From Chaetorhynchus papuensis (lineage: Eukaryota > Chordata > Aves > Passeriformes > Rhipiduridae), in the NCBI GenBank assembly GCA_013396525.1, contig VWYX01000863.1, positions 124,001 to 188,000 of the forward strand: DNA of 64,000 bases, given 5' to 3'. Shown here piece after piece: positions 52,092 to 60,625 of the stretch. The notes beneath the pieces are model-generated. The model was not told the origin of the DNA, did no database searches, and saw only the letters and a program-made list of their open reading frames with translations. Position 1 is the first letter of the stretch; each line of letters starts with the position of its first letter. The translations under genes and the position numbers were made by a program.

Positions 52092-52105
52092 CCGCCAGGG
52101 GGCGG
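52092..52105 (+). promoter_or_regulatory. CTCF-like motif
   Basis: CCGCCAGGGGGCGG fits the CTCF core CCASYAGRKGGCRS at all positions but one (G for A at position 3). It lies on the SPG7-facing side of the putative ANKRD11 promoter. Confidence 0.55.
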
Positions 52106-52140
52106 GAGGGGCCCGGGGACCCCCCGGGAGCGGGCCCAGA

Positions 52141-52176
52141 ACCGGCACCGGCAGCGACACCGGCACCGGAACCCGC
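52141..52176 (+). repeat. Imperfect hexanucleotide array, ACCGGC type (6 units)
   Basis: Units in register: ACCGGC, ACCGGC, AGCGAC, ACCGGC, ACCGGA, ACCCGC. It lies in the upstream part of the putative ANKRD11 CpG island. Confidence 0.8.
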
Positions 52177-52207
52177 CCCGCAGGGACGTGCGGCCTGTGC
52201 CCAGCCC

Positions 52208-52249
52208 CGGGACCGGGACTAGGATCGGGACCGGGACCGGGATCGGGAT
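52208..52249 (+). repeat. Hexanucleotide array, CGGGAC/CGGGAT type (7 units)
   Basis: Seven consecutive hexamers: CGGGAC twice, TAGGAT, CGGGAC twice, CGGGAT twice. The period matches the neighbouring array at 52141, and the same motif recurs near 52283. Confidence 0.85.
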
Positions 52250-53029
52250 AGGCCTCCCAAGGACCTGCGGGCTGAGCTGAGCCCCGGGACCGGGCCCGCC
52301 GCGCTGCCCCGGGATTGTGGGATCACCGGAACGGGCACTCCCCGGCTGGCAGTGGTCACAGGGCGGTGGTCGGTGTTGCCGGTGTTGGCACTTGGGGCAC
52401 CGGCGTACCCGAAAGCCGGTGTTGGGACGAGGCGCCGGTTTGGGGAAGGCGTTAGGGGTGCCGAGTCTCCTGTGTTCCCGGGGGATCCCCTGCCGTTCCT
52501 GCAGCACACGGGCACACGGCTCACATCCTGCTCTGGGCCCGGTTCCGTATCACATCCCCGGTAAAGCTCCCGGTGCCACGTGTGCCGCGGCTCTCCCAAG
52601 CGGCTGCGGTGGAAGTCGCTGCCCGGCAGGACACAGAGGGTGCCCCGGTCGGGGCAGCGGGTGCTGGGGGGACCGTGCCGCACGTGGCTGCTCCCCCAGC
52701 CCAGGGTGATGCCCCTGGAGAGCACAGGGACAGGCTGGGACAGCTGCTCGCTCCTCACCAGGCTGGGTTTGGGGCCTGGTCCTTTCAAGTACGGATCACA
52801 CAACACCAAAAGGCTTTTGTGCAGTTTTTATGTGTAGGGTGCTTCCTGAAAAAACATTTTAAACATCTCCTAAACAGGTCATCCCTGCTGGATAATGTCA
52901 GTCATTCCTTCATTCTCCTGGAATGTTCAGGGAACTGGACATGGCACTCACTGCTCTGGTCTGGTTGACAGGGTGGTGATTGATTACAGGCTGGGGATGT
53001 GATTGATTACAGGCTGGGATCCATCAGTA

Positions 53030-53258
53030 ACAGATGGGATATTGGGAAGGAATTGTTCCCTGGGAGGGTGGGGAGGCCCTGGCACAGGGTGCCCAGAGCA
53101 GCTGTGGCTGCCCCTGGATCCCTGGCAGTGCCCAAGGCCAGGCTGGACACTGGGGCTTGGAGCAGCCTGGGATGGTGGAAGGTGTCCCTGCCCATGGCTG
53201 GGGTGGCACTGGATGAACTTTGAGGTTCATCCACCCCAAATTCTTCCACTATTCTGTT
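53030..53258 (+). mobile_element. CR1 LINE 3' fragment
   Basis: Sense orientation: GAAGGAATTGTTCCCTGGGA to GATGAACTTTGAGGTTCATC and CACCCCAAATTCTTCCACTA. It lies in the intergenic region. Confidence 0.93.
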
Positions 53259-54980
53259 GTCTGTATTCTGCAGCACCCATCTGCTGCCCCAGCCCCTCCG
53301 TGGCACCAAGGCAGCCGAATTCCAGTGAGGAATCCTGTCCGTGGAGCAGGTCCCAGCTGCGGTGCCTGTGGGGCCCTGGTGTGGGTGGCAGAGCTGCGTC
53401 ACCTCGTGTTGTTTTGGTTGCCGAGGATGGGGAAGCCTGGAGGCAGCAGCTCTGCCCGTGACCTCATCCAGAATTGTGCTGGTTTTTAACCCCCCTCTGC
53501 CAGGAGCGGGGCTGTAACCGGGATCTCTCCTCTGGCATGTGCAGGGCCACTCCGGGTCACACACTTGGCAGCCTGAGGGACGGCTCTCATGTGCTGGGGG
53601 TGCCACAGGCCCCCAGCAAGAGAAATCCCCGTGCTGGGCTCAGCAGGAAGGAGTGGCTCAGGAGCACGTGTCCGGCTCTTGCTGTTAAATAACAGCAGGA
53701 GAGAGGTTTATTCTGAGCCTGTTAAGCTGGTCCTGTGTTCCACTTAGGCTTAGTCTTTTTATCTCTACCCATCTTCTTCCTCTGTAAGACCTACTAAACC
53801 AGTGAAAAGAAAGGGGTTGGGGTTTTTTTGGCTTCCTTTCCATTAAGCTTCTTGTCACAGCTCCCTGCAAACGCTGCAGGTGAGTGGTGGCCTCTGAGGA
53901 GAGGGGAATTACGTGTTTTCATTTCCTAAATATAATTGTCTGTAACTGCTTCCTTGACAACCTTGAATGTCATCCAGGTCAGAGATCCAGTGCTGGGGAG
54001 GAAGTTAAACCCTTTCTGTGTCACCCTGACCTTTTTCTATTTGAACACAACAGCCTGCTTCAGGGAGGGACTTTCAAGTACTTAGAGAAGGGAAGCTGCT
54101 AGCAGGAATGGGAGGATTGTTTCCTTGGGGGCTGTTGTGCTGGTTTTCTGGGTGAGACTTGTGTGATGGGGATGTTTAACCTGCCTGGGTTCGTTACCCT
54201 GCGCTGGCTTTTGCTCCTTAATTGCAATACTTAATACAAAAAAAAATACAGTCAATTGTTGAGCACCTTTATCCTTCGATAAAGGTTGTAAGCTCCTAAA
54301 TCCTAAAATAAAACAAATACCCTGGTGCTGAGGAGGAAAGAGAACATTGTGTGAGGGCAGGGAAATGAGGCCGCTTGGGCAATGTGCTTTCAGGCCTATT
54401 TCTGTCTGTCCCAGCGAGCTAAAAGGACGCTGACTTTGGGGACAGAGCTCCTGACCCTCCACTCCTTGCTCTGGCACTGCTCCCTGGCTCGCTCTGGACA
54501 TGGCACCTGTGTCAGCTCCTCACCTGCTCCGGCAACCTGTGGGTGACCAAACTCACCTCAATCCTTCGGCAGCTGTCTTGGGAGGGAAGGAACCGTCGTG
54601 CCAACCCTAAAGTCAGGAATTCCTGCGGTGTGCTACTGTGGGTGCAGTTCCCTGCTGGCTCAGCTCCGTTCAGGATGGAGGGATGGGATCTGTTTTTAAT
54701 AGACGAAGCAAGGTGTGATTTATGGCTGGTACGGGGTGAATCCTGAGTGACCAGTCAGGTGCCAACATCACAGAGGCCAAGGGAATACAACTTTAGAAGA
54801 ACTTTGATTAGAAAAACCTTTACTTTAAGCTTGGCTCATGTTTTAATTAATGTCATCTATTAATATTTTGAAGAGAAATGGGTTTGGCAAACCAAGCAGC
54901 CATTTGGGAAGGCAGTGAGGAGTACAGCTGCTGTACTGCAGCAGGAACCTCCCTGGCTCTGTACAGACTCCATTTTACTA

Positions 54981-55031
54981 AATAAAGCTACTTTCAAGCC
55001 ATCCTTGTATTTCTTTGCTGTTGTTGTTGTT
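54981..55031 (+). terminator. Possible polyadenylation site
   Basis: AATAAA at 54981-54986 is followed at 55005-55031 by a T/GT-rich stretch with repeated TTG, the arrangement of a functional poly(A) site. A second AATAAA is at 55077-55082. It could end a + strand transcript from the CpG island at 52 kb; no exon supports this directly. Confidence 0.3.
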
Positions 55032-55175
55032 AAGGTCACTCCAACTTAAGCTGTTCCACCTGTGATACCACAAAGAAATAAAAGTCTGGGCTTTCAGCTG
55101 CTTTGCAGTGTGGTGGCTACTCAGAGCTCTACAAGATGTAATTAAGGCTAAATTCAAGCAACAGCTCTCTCATAT

Positions 55176-55270
55176 TCAAATCTGCATTGTTTTGAAGGTC
55201 TAACTCCTTGGTACAGCTTGTTTTCCCTCAAATCTGTGTGTTTTGGAGGTTTAACTCCCCAGTGCAGCCC
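55176..55270 (+). repeat. Two-copy tandem duplication, period 52 bp
   Basis: 55176-55220 and 55228-55270 align from TCAAATCTG through GGT.TAACTCC to a CAGC end, with scattered substitutions. It does not resemble CR1. Confidence 0.7.
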
Positions 55271-57208
55271 ACTGTGCACCCCAAGTGAAGCACCAGGACT
55301 GAGATCAAGACAGGCAGACCCCAAGGCCCAGGAGCTGATGCAGCTCCTGTGCCTCCACAGCAGCAGCATTTTTGGATCCCTCAAAGCTGGGAGCTGCTGT
55401 TGTGGTGGATAAAGTCTGTTTGCAAGGCTCCCTGCAGGACTTACACCTGTGTGAAGAGTGGTCCGTGGAGCTTTGTGCCTGGTGCATCCGCAGAGGATGG
55501 ATTCCAGGGGAAGTGCTCTCCTGCTGCTGGGTAAACGCCTTGTATTGATGTTCCAGGTGTGAACTCATGACAGCCTGGCTCTAATTACTGTTTTTATCAT
55601 TCCTAATGACAGGCTTCGGGTTTCCAGGCTGCTTATGGATTTCAGGGGTGTGGAGTGGCAGTTGCTCACTCGGAGCTTAGTGACCTCCTCCGGTCTGCGG
55701 GGTTTGGAGATGGCTTCAGCCACCTCCCGCACACAGATGGATTCCCGGGCCTCTCCGGGCCCCGCAGGCTCCGGCAGCTCTCCGGGGAGTGCACTCCCGC
55801 GGAGCAATCTGCTCTGAGTCACAAACACACCACTTCCCTCCCCCTGCTCTGCCCCTTACCCCTGTCACTCTGAGCGTTGCTCCCTCTTCCCCGTGTCAGC
55901 TTTTCCGGAGGTTTCTAAGCCCCAGCTGGCAGACGGCGCGGTGGCTGCTGCGGGGTGGCCGAGTCCCCGTGATCCCCTGCCTCCAGCCATCTGTCACCTG
56001 CCTGTCTTACACTCCCAGGGCTTTAGAGGTGACCCAAAGATAGATTTGTACCCCGGTGCTGTGTCCCTGGCTCGCCCTGGGGCTGGGGAGGCTCTGCGCC
56101 CCAGGGAGGAGCAGTGTCGGTGCCATGCTGTCCTCTGCAATGGAACTGGAACTCGCTGTGATCCCAAGCTGTTCCTGGAGGAGTGAATAGGTGCGAAGGG
56201 TTTGGACCGGCTCATGGAAAAAGGCTGAACGGCTCTTTACTGGTGAGGAGTTTTACCGTGCTCGAGGGAAAACCATATGGTCTTTTAAGCACATCCTTTG
56301 TTGCTGATCCTAAGGTTTTCCTGGGTCCTTGGCCTTGCTGTGCTGAAGGGGACCATCTATCCCTCGACCTTGATTTCTCATCTGCAAAGAAGTAACCTAA
56401 AAAATCCCACCTGGTGCATGACCGAGATGCACAGTGCCAGAGGATGCTGGGAACCTCCAGGCCCTCTGAGCCGGGTGGTTTGTGTTGCTGGAGCAAAGTC
56501 CTGGCTAAGCTGCTGGGGCATTTTCTTGTCCTGTAAAAAGCCTGAATTTACCTTCCAGCAGCTTCAGCTCTGCATGTAACCCTTTGATTCATTGTTAAGA
56601 AGTCTGCGGATGGCACAGTGGCCACCTGATTCCAGGTATCCATTTACCCCATTGGCAAAGTACTGTGTGGAAATGAGTCAGGGATAAGCTGGGGGGGCTG
56701 AGGAACTTCCCGAGCCTCGGAGGGCAAGATTGCCTTACAGGAAGCATGGAAACAGGAGAGGTGACTTCTCAGACAGAGCAGAGCTGTGTTTCCCATGGAA
56801 ACTGACTTCTCTTGGCCTGAAAAGAACAAGATGTGGCTGCTAATGCTGCTTCCTGCTCCTAACCTGCTCAGGAGATAAACCAGGGATTTCAGCCTCCAAT
56901 CCAGCACCTTTCCCCGGTAGTAAATAGACGTGGCATTACTGAGTGATGTCATGGCTGGAGCACATCCCAGCAAGGCCAAGCCTGGATCAGGTTATATCTG
57001 TCCTCTCAGAATATTGGCTTACTCCCAAAGGAGCATATTGCCAGTTCAAGGGCAGTGACTGAAGCCACCTTTCCCAAGGTCACCTCTGGCATGCACAGAG
57101 GGGGCGGCCCGAGCCGCCCATGCAGGGCAGCACCTCCTGACTCTCCTTTCTGGCATCACTTTGAATTGGCACCAGCGAGGCAAAGACCCCCAGCCGTCCT
57201 TCATGCAC

Positions 57209-57400
57209 TCATGGAATGGTTTGGGTTGGAAGGAATCTTAAAGCCCATCCTGTTCCACCCCCTGCCATGGGCAGGGACACCTCCCACTGTCCCAGGCTGC
57301 TCCAAGCCCTGTCCAACCTGGGCTTGGGCACTGCCAGGGATCCAGGGGCAGCCACAGCTGCTCTGGGCACCCTGTGCCAGGGCCTGCCCACCCTCAAAGT
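57209..57400 (-). mobile_element. CR1 LINE 3' fragment
   Basis: CTCATGGAATGGTTTGGGTT to CAGGGCCTGCCCACCCTCAA, about 600 bp upstream of the SPG7 CpG island. Confidence 0.95.
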
Positions 57401-58042
57401 AAATATAAATATCTATGTATTTGTTCACTCCCTTTCCCTGGGAACACAGGTCAGTCCCTCACTCCCACCACAGACACAGAGCTCACTCCTACCTCAGGCT
57501 ATCAGAAGGGAACCTTCCTCAGCAGCAGCTGCACAGGGAGGGAGCTGGTCTCTTTCCTCTCTGCCGAATCTAACACTGCAGAGGTTGTTCCTTCTTTTCC
57601 CAGCATTACAATTACATGGGATTAGGAGGGATAAAATCCCAGAGCCGGGCTGGTTGTGTGCTCACACCACCACACTCCAGTATCAGGCCCCCTCAGTGGT
57701 GCCTGCAGCCTCTCTGCTATCCTTGCAGGGACCCTCTCGCCCCTCACACGCGTTTGTTCCCCTGCCTAAATAATCTGGGACCAAGCCAAGGCCGTGCCGG
57801 GCCCTGGCCACGCTACAGAGCCCGGAGAAGGCCGGGCTGGTGGGGACCCGTCTGCTCCAGGAGACGTGACCTGGCCTGGGGCTCACCTCCAGCCCAGAGC
57901 CCGCCCGAGGAGCGGCGGGAGGGGCCGGGCCGGGGGCTCCGTGGCCGGGCCTTGCCCGCACCCTCAGACCAGGCCAGCCCCCCCGCCCCCGTTACCCCGG
58001 TAACGGCGCGGCCCTTCCCGGCAGCCCCCGCGCGGCGCCGCC

Positions 58043-58052
58043 CGCCATCTTG
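58043..58052 (-). promoter_or_regulatory. YY1-type motif, minus orientation
   Basis: Reads CGCCATCTTG on the + strand, the reverse complement of CAAGATGGCG, the standard YY1 core. It forms a perfect 9-bp inverted repeat with the motif at 58087-58095. Confidence 0.65.
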
Positions 58053-58085
58053 AGGCCTGGCAGCTCGGCGCGCGCCGCCCCGCGT

Positions 58086-58099
58086 CCAAGATGGCCGCC
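58086..58099 (+). promoter_or_regulatory. YY1-type motif, plus orientation, containing an upstream ATG
   Basis: CCAAGATGGCCGCC. YY1 sites near the start of transcription often contain an ATG, as here at 58091. Whether that ATG is in the transcript depends on the unknown start site. Confidence 0.65.
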
Positions 58100-58201
58100 G
58101 GGGCCTCACCGGGCACTTCCGGCCGCGCCGAGGCCGCGGTCCCGGTAACGGCGGAGCCGCCGCGGCCTGGCCCGGGCCCGTCCCGCCGGCGCGGCCCGTG
58201 A
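58091..58201 (+). other. Possible upstream ORF in the SPG7 5' leader (36 codons)
   Basis: The ATG within the YY1 motif has A at -3 and G at +4 (aagATGg), a strong initiation context. It opens 36 codons beginning MAAGASPGTSGRAEAAVPVT and stops at TGA 58199-58201, 27 nt before the SPG7 ATG and in the same frame. If transcription starts upstream of 58091 it would be a translated uORF; if it starts at or after the YY1 site it would not exist in the mRNA. Confidence 0.35.
58114..58122 (-). promoter_or_regulatory. ETS-family (ELK/GABP-type) site
   Basis: CACTTCCGG, reverse complement CCGGAAGTG, a full match to the GABP/ELK core, between the YY1 pair and the SPG7 start codon. Confidence 0.6.
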
Positions 58202-58228
58202 GGCCTCCCGGGAGCGGGACCGGCGGAC

Positions 58229-58345
58229 ATGGCGCTGCTGCTGCGGATCGGGCTTCTCCGTGGTCGCTGCTCCTTCTGGCGGCCGCCCGCCGCCGCCCGG
58301 GCCCGGCCCCGCGGCTGTGCCCGCGGCGGGGTTCGCGGCCTGCAG
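58229..58345 (+). CDS. SPG7: SPG7 (paraplegin) coding exon 1: start codon and mitochondrial targeting sequence
   Basis: First coding exon, 39 codons, phase 0 at its end. Translation starts MALLLRIGLLRGRCSFWRPP and goes on with an Arg/Ala/Pro-rich stretch ending in GLQ. There is no acidic residue and about ten Arg, as expected of a cleavable mitochondrial presequence. The start is the first ATG in this frame after an in-frame TGA at 58199-58201. The exon ends CAG followed by gtaacg (donor at 58346). Paraplegin is known as a subunit of the m-AAA protease of the inner mitochondrial membrane, acting with AFG3L2 in protein quality control and ribosomal protein processing. The presequence is shorter than I recall for the mammalian protein, whose N-terminus is poorly conserved. 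Identity rests on exons 2-4; this exon is assigned by position, phase and composition. Confidence 0.85.
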
Positions 58346-58511
58346 GTAACGGGACGGTGGTGGGGCCTCAGCGAGCACCGGGGGCACCGGGAGAGGAGGA
58401 GAACGGGGGGACGGGGACGTTCGGGCTGCTCGGAAGAGACCTCTGATTGTGCCGTCCCAAAGGTCCGTCGTGTCAGCGCTGCTGGGCACTGACTTGGGAA
58501 ACACCGTGGAA

Positions 58512-58957
58512 ATAATGGAGTTATTTGGGTGGGAAGGAACCTTAAAGCTCATCTTATTCTAATGCCCTTCCATGGGCAGGGACACCTTCCACTGTCCCAG
58601 GCTGCTCCAAGCCCCAATGTCCAGCCTGGCCTTGGACACTTCCAGGGATGCAGGGGCAGCCACAGCTGCTCTGGGCACCCTGTGCCAGGGCCTGCCCACC
58701 CTCACAGGGAACAATTTCTTCCCAAAATCCCATCTAACCGTGCCCTCTGCCAATGGGAAGCCATTCCCCCTTGTCTGTCCCTCCGTGCCTTGTCCCCAGT
58801 CCCTCTCCAGCTCTCCTGGAGTCCCTTTAGGCACTGGAAAGGTCACAGGTCACCGTGAAGCTTCTCCAGGCTGAACAATCCCAATTCTCCCAGCCTTTCC
58901 TTGTACAAAAGGTGCTCCATCCCTCTTACCAACTTTGTGGCCTCCTCTGGATTTAAG
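58512..58957 (-). mobile_element. CR1 LINE 3' fragment in SPG7 intron 1 (~445 bp)
   Basis: From TAATGGAGTTATTTGGGTGG to CCTCTTACCAACTTTGTGGC and CTCCTCTGGATTTAAGCC, antisense to SPG7. It is among the longest CR1 pieces in the window. Confidence 0.93.
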
Positions 58958-59543
58958 CCTTTTTTTCTGAGTAGGAGGTGGAGGGAGAACAATGTGGGAC
59001 ATGAAAGGACCAGACTTGGGTTCAGTGAGACTGTTAGTGTTAGTTTAGATGTTGTGAAATTGCACTTAAATGTGAGTATCCAGTGCAGGATTCCTGCTGA
59101 GTTACCTCGGGGACAGAGCTGTACTGGCCTTGCTGCTGTGCAGGAGGATTAAAAGCCCTTAAAGTTTCCATTTAAAAAATCCTTTTTCATTAAAAAACTT
59201 TCTCTTAATATGGTAGGGGCTCTTTACATTCTAAGAACTGATTTCCAACATGCCTTTAGAACAAAAAACAGACACAGGGAGGAAAAACATGAAATATTAA
59301 GTGTTTTGAGTATGGGTTGTCTATTTATACTTGTGCTTTCTTTGAACTGGACTGTAAACACTTCCAGAGTCACATGGGAAGTGCACAATCAGGAATCCCA
59401 TGCAGGGCTCCCAGCTGCTGTCCTGACACTCACCCACAGCGTTTCCCCGTTGAGGAATCCGGGTCTCACGGAGGCACACAAAGCTTGAGCAGCCACAGCA
59501 TTTTCCCAATTGTTGTCTTGTTTTTCTTTCTCTTCTTCCTCAG

Positions 59544-59646
59544 AGCCTCCTGGCACCAACACTCTCCCTACCACGTCAAGGTCTCGGTGGAGTCCTGACA
59601 AAACAGCACATAATCCGGGATCCAGTCAGACTTTGGAATCTCCTGG
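59544..59646 (+). CDS. SPG7: SPG7 exon 2
   Basis: Exon 2 follows a pyrimidine-rich acceptor (tctcttcttcctcag) and ends before gtgagt at 59647. It is 103 nt, entering in phase 0 and leaving one base (G) for exon 3. Translation begins SLLAPTLSLPRQGLGGVLTK and continues through a QHIIRDPVRLWNLL motif. The latter closely matches the human paraplegin segment with KQHLVQNPVRLWQLLGG, which is the most diagnostic N-terminal block of the family. This region follows the presequence and faces the matrix. Intron 1 (58346-59543, 1198 bp) carries a CR1 fragment; intron 2 (59647-60124) is only 478 bp. Confidence 0.93.
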
Positions 59647-60124
59647 GTGAGTCCCGAGGAGCAGGAAGGGAAAAGGTCTGATTTCATAAGAGAATTGACC
59701 TTTCCTCACCTTCCCTCTGCGTTCCTGAAAGTCCAGCAGAGCTGCTCTGTTCTTGGATGTGGGAGCCGGGTGTGTTTGCAGGGATCCAGGTTTGTGTTTG
59801 GTGACAGGGATGAACAGTGGCACCTTCCCACTTAGGAAGGAGCTCAGGGGATTAAAGAGGTACTGGAGTCGTTAGACTTTGTGTTTGCAGTCTTTTATTG
59901 GAGTATCCCCCAGCATTCCCAAGAAGCCTGATTTAATTCCATTGCCTGTATTTCCTTTAATGAGCATTTCCAGTCCCAAGTGTGGGGCTGTTCCTAACTG
60001 CCCACACCAGTGTTAGCGATGGCTGTGCCTTGGGAATTGTGTCCACGTTTCAGTACTAAAGAAATTTTTCCAAATTATTTCCCTTGTGCCATTAAAACGA
60101 TCTCTGACCTCTGCTTGCCTGCAG

Positions 60125-60214
60125 GTAGCACCTCCTGGTTTGCTACTTCCAGCTCTCGGGGGAGTAGCCAGAAGAATGGAGGATTCAAGAAGAAATCTCC
60201 GCAGGAGGAGGATG
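60125..60214 (+). CDS. SPG7: SPG7 exon 3
   Basis: Exon 3 is 90 nt between an acceptor at 60123-60124 (ctgcag) and a donor at 60215 (gtacgt). It completes a Gly codon begun in exon 2 and leaves one base for exon 4. Translation reads STSWFATSSSRGSSQ, then a Lys-rich, low-complexity linker ending KKKSPQEED. Human paraplegin has a similar Ser/Lys/Glu-rich linker here (ending in PEEDE). It is a charged matrix-side spacer before the first membrane span. No catalytic residues lie in this part of the protein. Confidence 0.9.
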
Positions 60215-60414
60215 GTACGTGTGTGCCAAAATTCCGGGATTTACTGAAACCCAGCCAGGGGCACGCAGGGAGGAAGGTGCACCTTTGTGCTCCTGTCTCT
60301 GGGGAGTTCCCTGTGCCTGTAACCTCCCCCTGTACAAGCCTGGGGCTAAGAGCAGCTTTGAAGGAGTATTTTGGTTTAGGTGATGGACTGGAAGATACAA
60401 GACAGATCTTAGAA

Positions 60415-60625
60415 ATCCTGGAATGGCTTGGGTTGGAAGGAGCTTAAAACTTATCCTGCCATGGGCAGGGACACCTTCCACTGTCCCAGGCTGCTCCAAG
60501 CCCCGTCCAGCCTGGCCTTGGACACTGCCAGGGATCCAGGGGCAGCCACAGCTTCTCTGAGCACCCTGTGCCAGGGCCTCACCATCCTCACAGGGAGGAA
60601 TTTTTCCCTACTATCTAATCATAGG
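60415..60625 (-). mobile_element. CR1 LINE 3' fragment in SPG7 intron 3
   Basis: ATCCTGGAATGGCTTGGGTT to ACCATCCTCACAGGGAGGAA, antisense to SPG7, starting 200 bp after exon 3. The open frame that runs from exon 3 into this intron is not coding. Confidence 0.93.

Larger units (their letters stand above)
50900..52700 (-). promoter_or_regulatory. ANKRD11: Large CpG island; putative ANKRD11 promoter
   Basis: Dense CpG stretch interrupted by the assembly gap at 51305-51630. It contains three inverted CCAAT boxes (ATTGG on + at 51902-51906, 51928-51932 and 52054-52058), GC boxes (for example at 52083-52092), an ETS-like CTTCCGG at 52078-52084, a CTCF-like motif and hexanucleotide arrays. The CCAAT direction points to minus-strand transcription. 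The island may also drive a divergent + strand transcript. Confidence 0.75.
52700..58040. other. Intergenic region between the two CpG islands
   Basis: No coding gene recognised. It contains one plus-strand CR1 (53030-53258), one minus-strand CR1 (57209-57400), a 52-bp-period duplication at 55176-55270 and two AATAAA signals near 55 kb. The + strand already looks rich in G and T in much of this stretch, although SPG7 starts only at about 58.1 kb. Confidence 0.7.
57780..58450 (+). promoter_or_regulatory. SPG7: SPG7 CpG-island promoter
   Basis: Very GC- and CpG-rich stretch that surrounds SPG7 exon 1 and falls to normal composition on both sides. No TATA box is visible. It holds an ETS-type site (CACTTCCGG, 58114-58122) and two YY1-type motifs in opposite orientation (58043-58052 and 58086-58099). 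Such a TATA-less ETS/YY1 island is typical of housekeeping and nuclear-encoded mitochondrial genes. The transcription start is not determinable by eye; about 58040-58130 is the likely range given the motif positions. Confidence 0.85.

Noticed and set aside
54900..55060. Solo LTR suggested by AATAAA and the neighbouring GT-rich sequence
   Set aside because: No TG...CA ends, target-site duplication or primer-binding site could be found; left as a plain poly(A)-like site.
60010..60447. 145-codon frame covering SPG7 exon 3
   Set aside because: Only 60125-60214 is exon. The rest is intron 2 and intron 3 plus CR1 sequence, with good splice sites at both exon ends.
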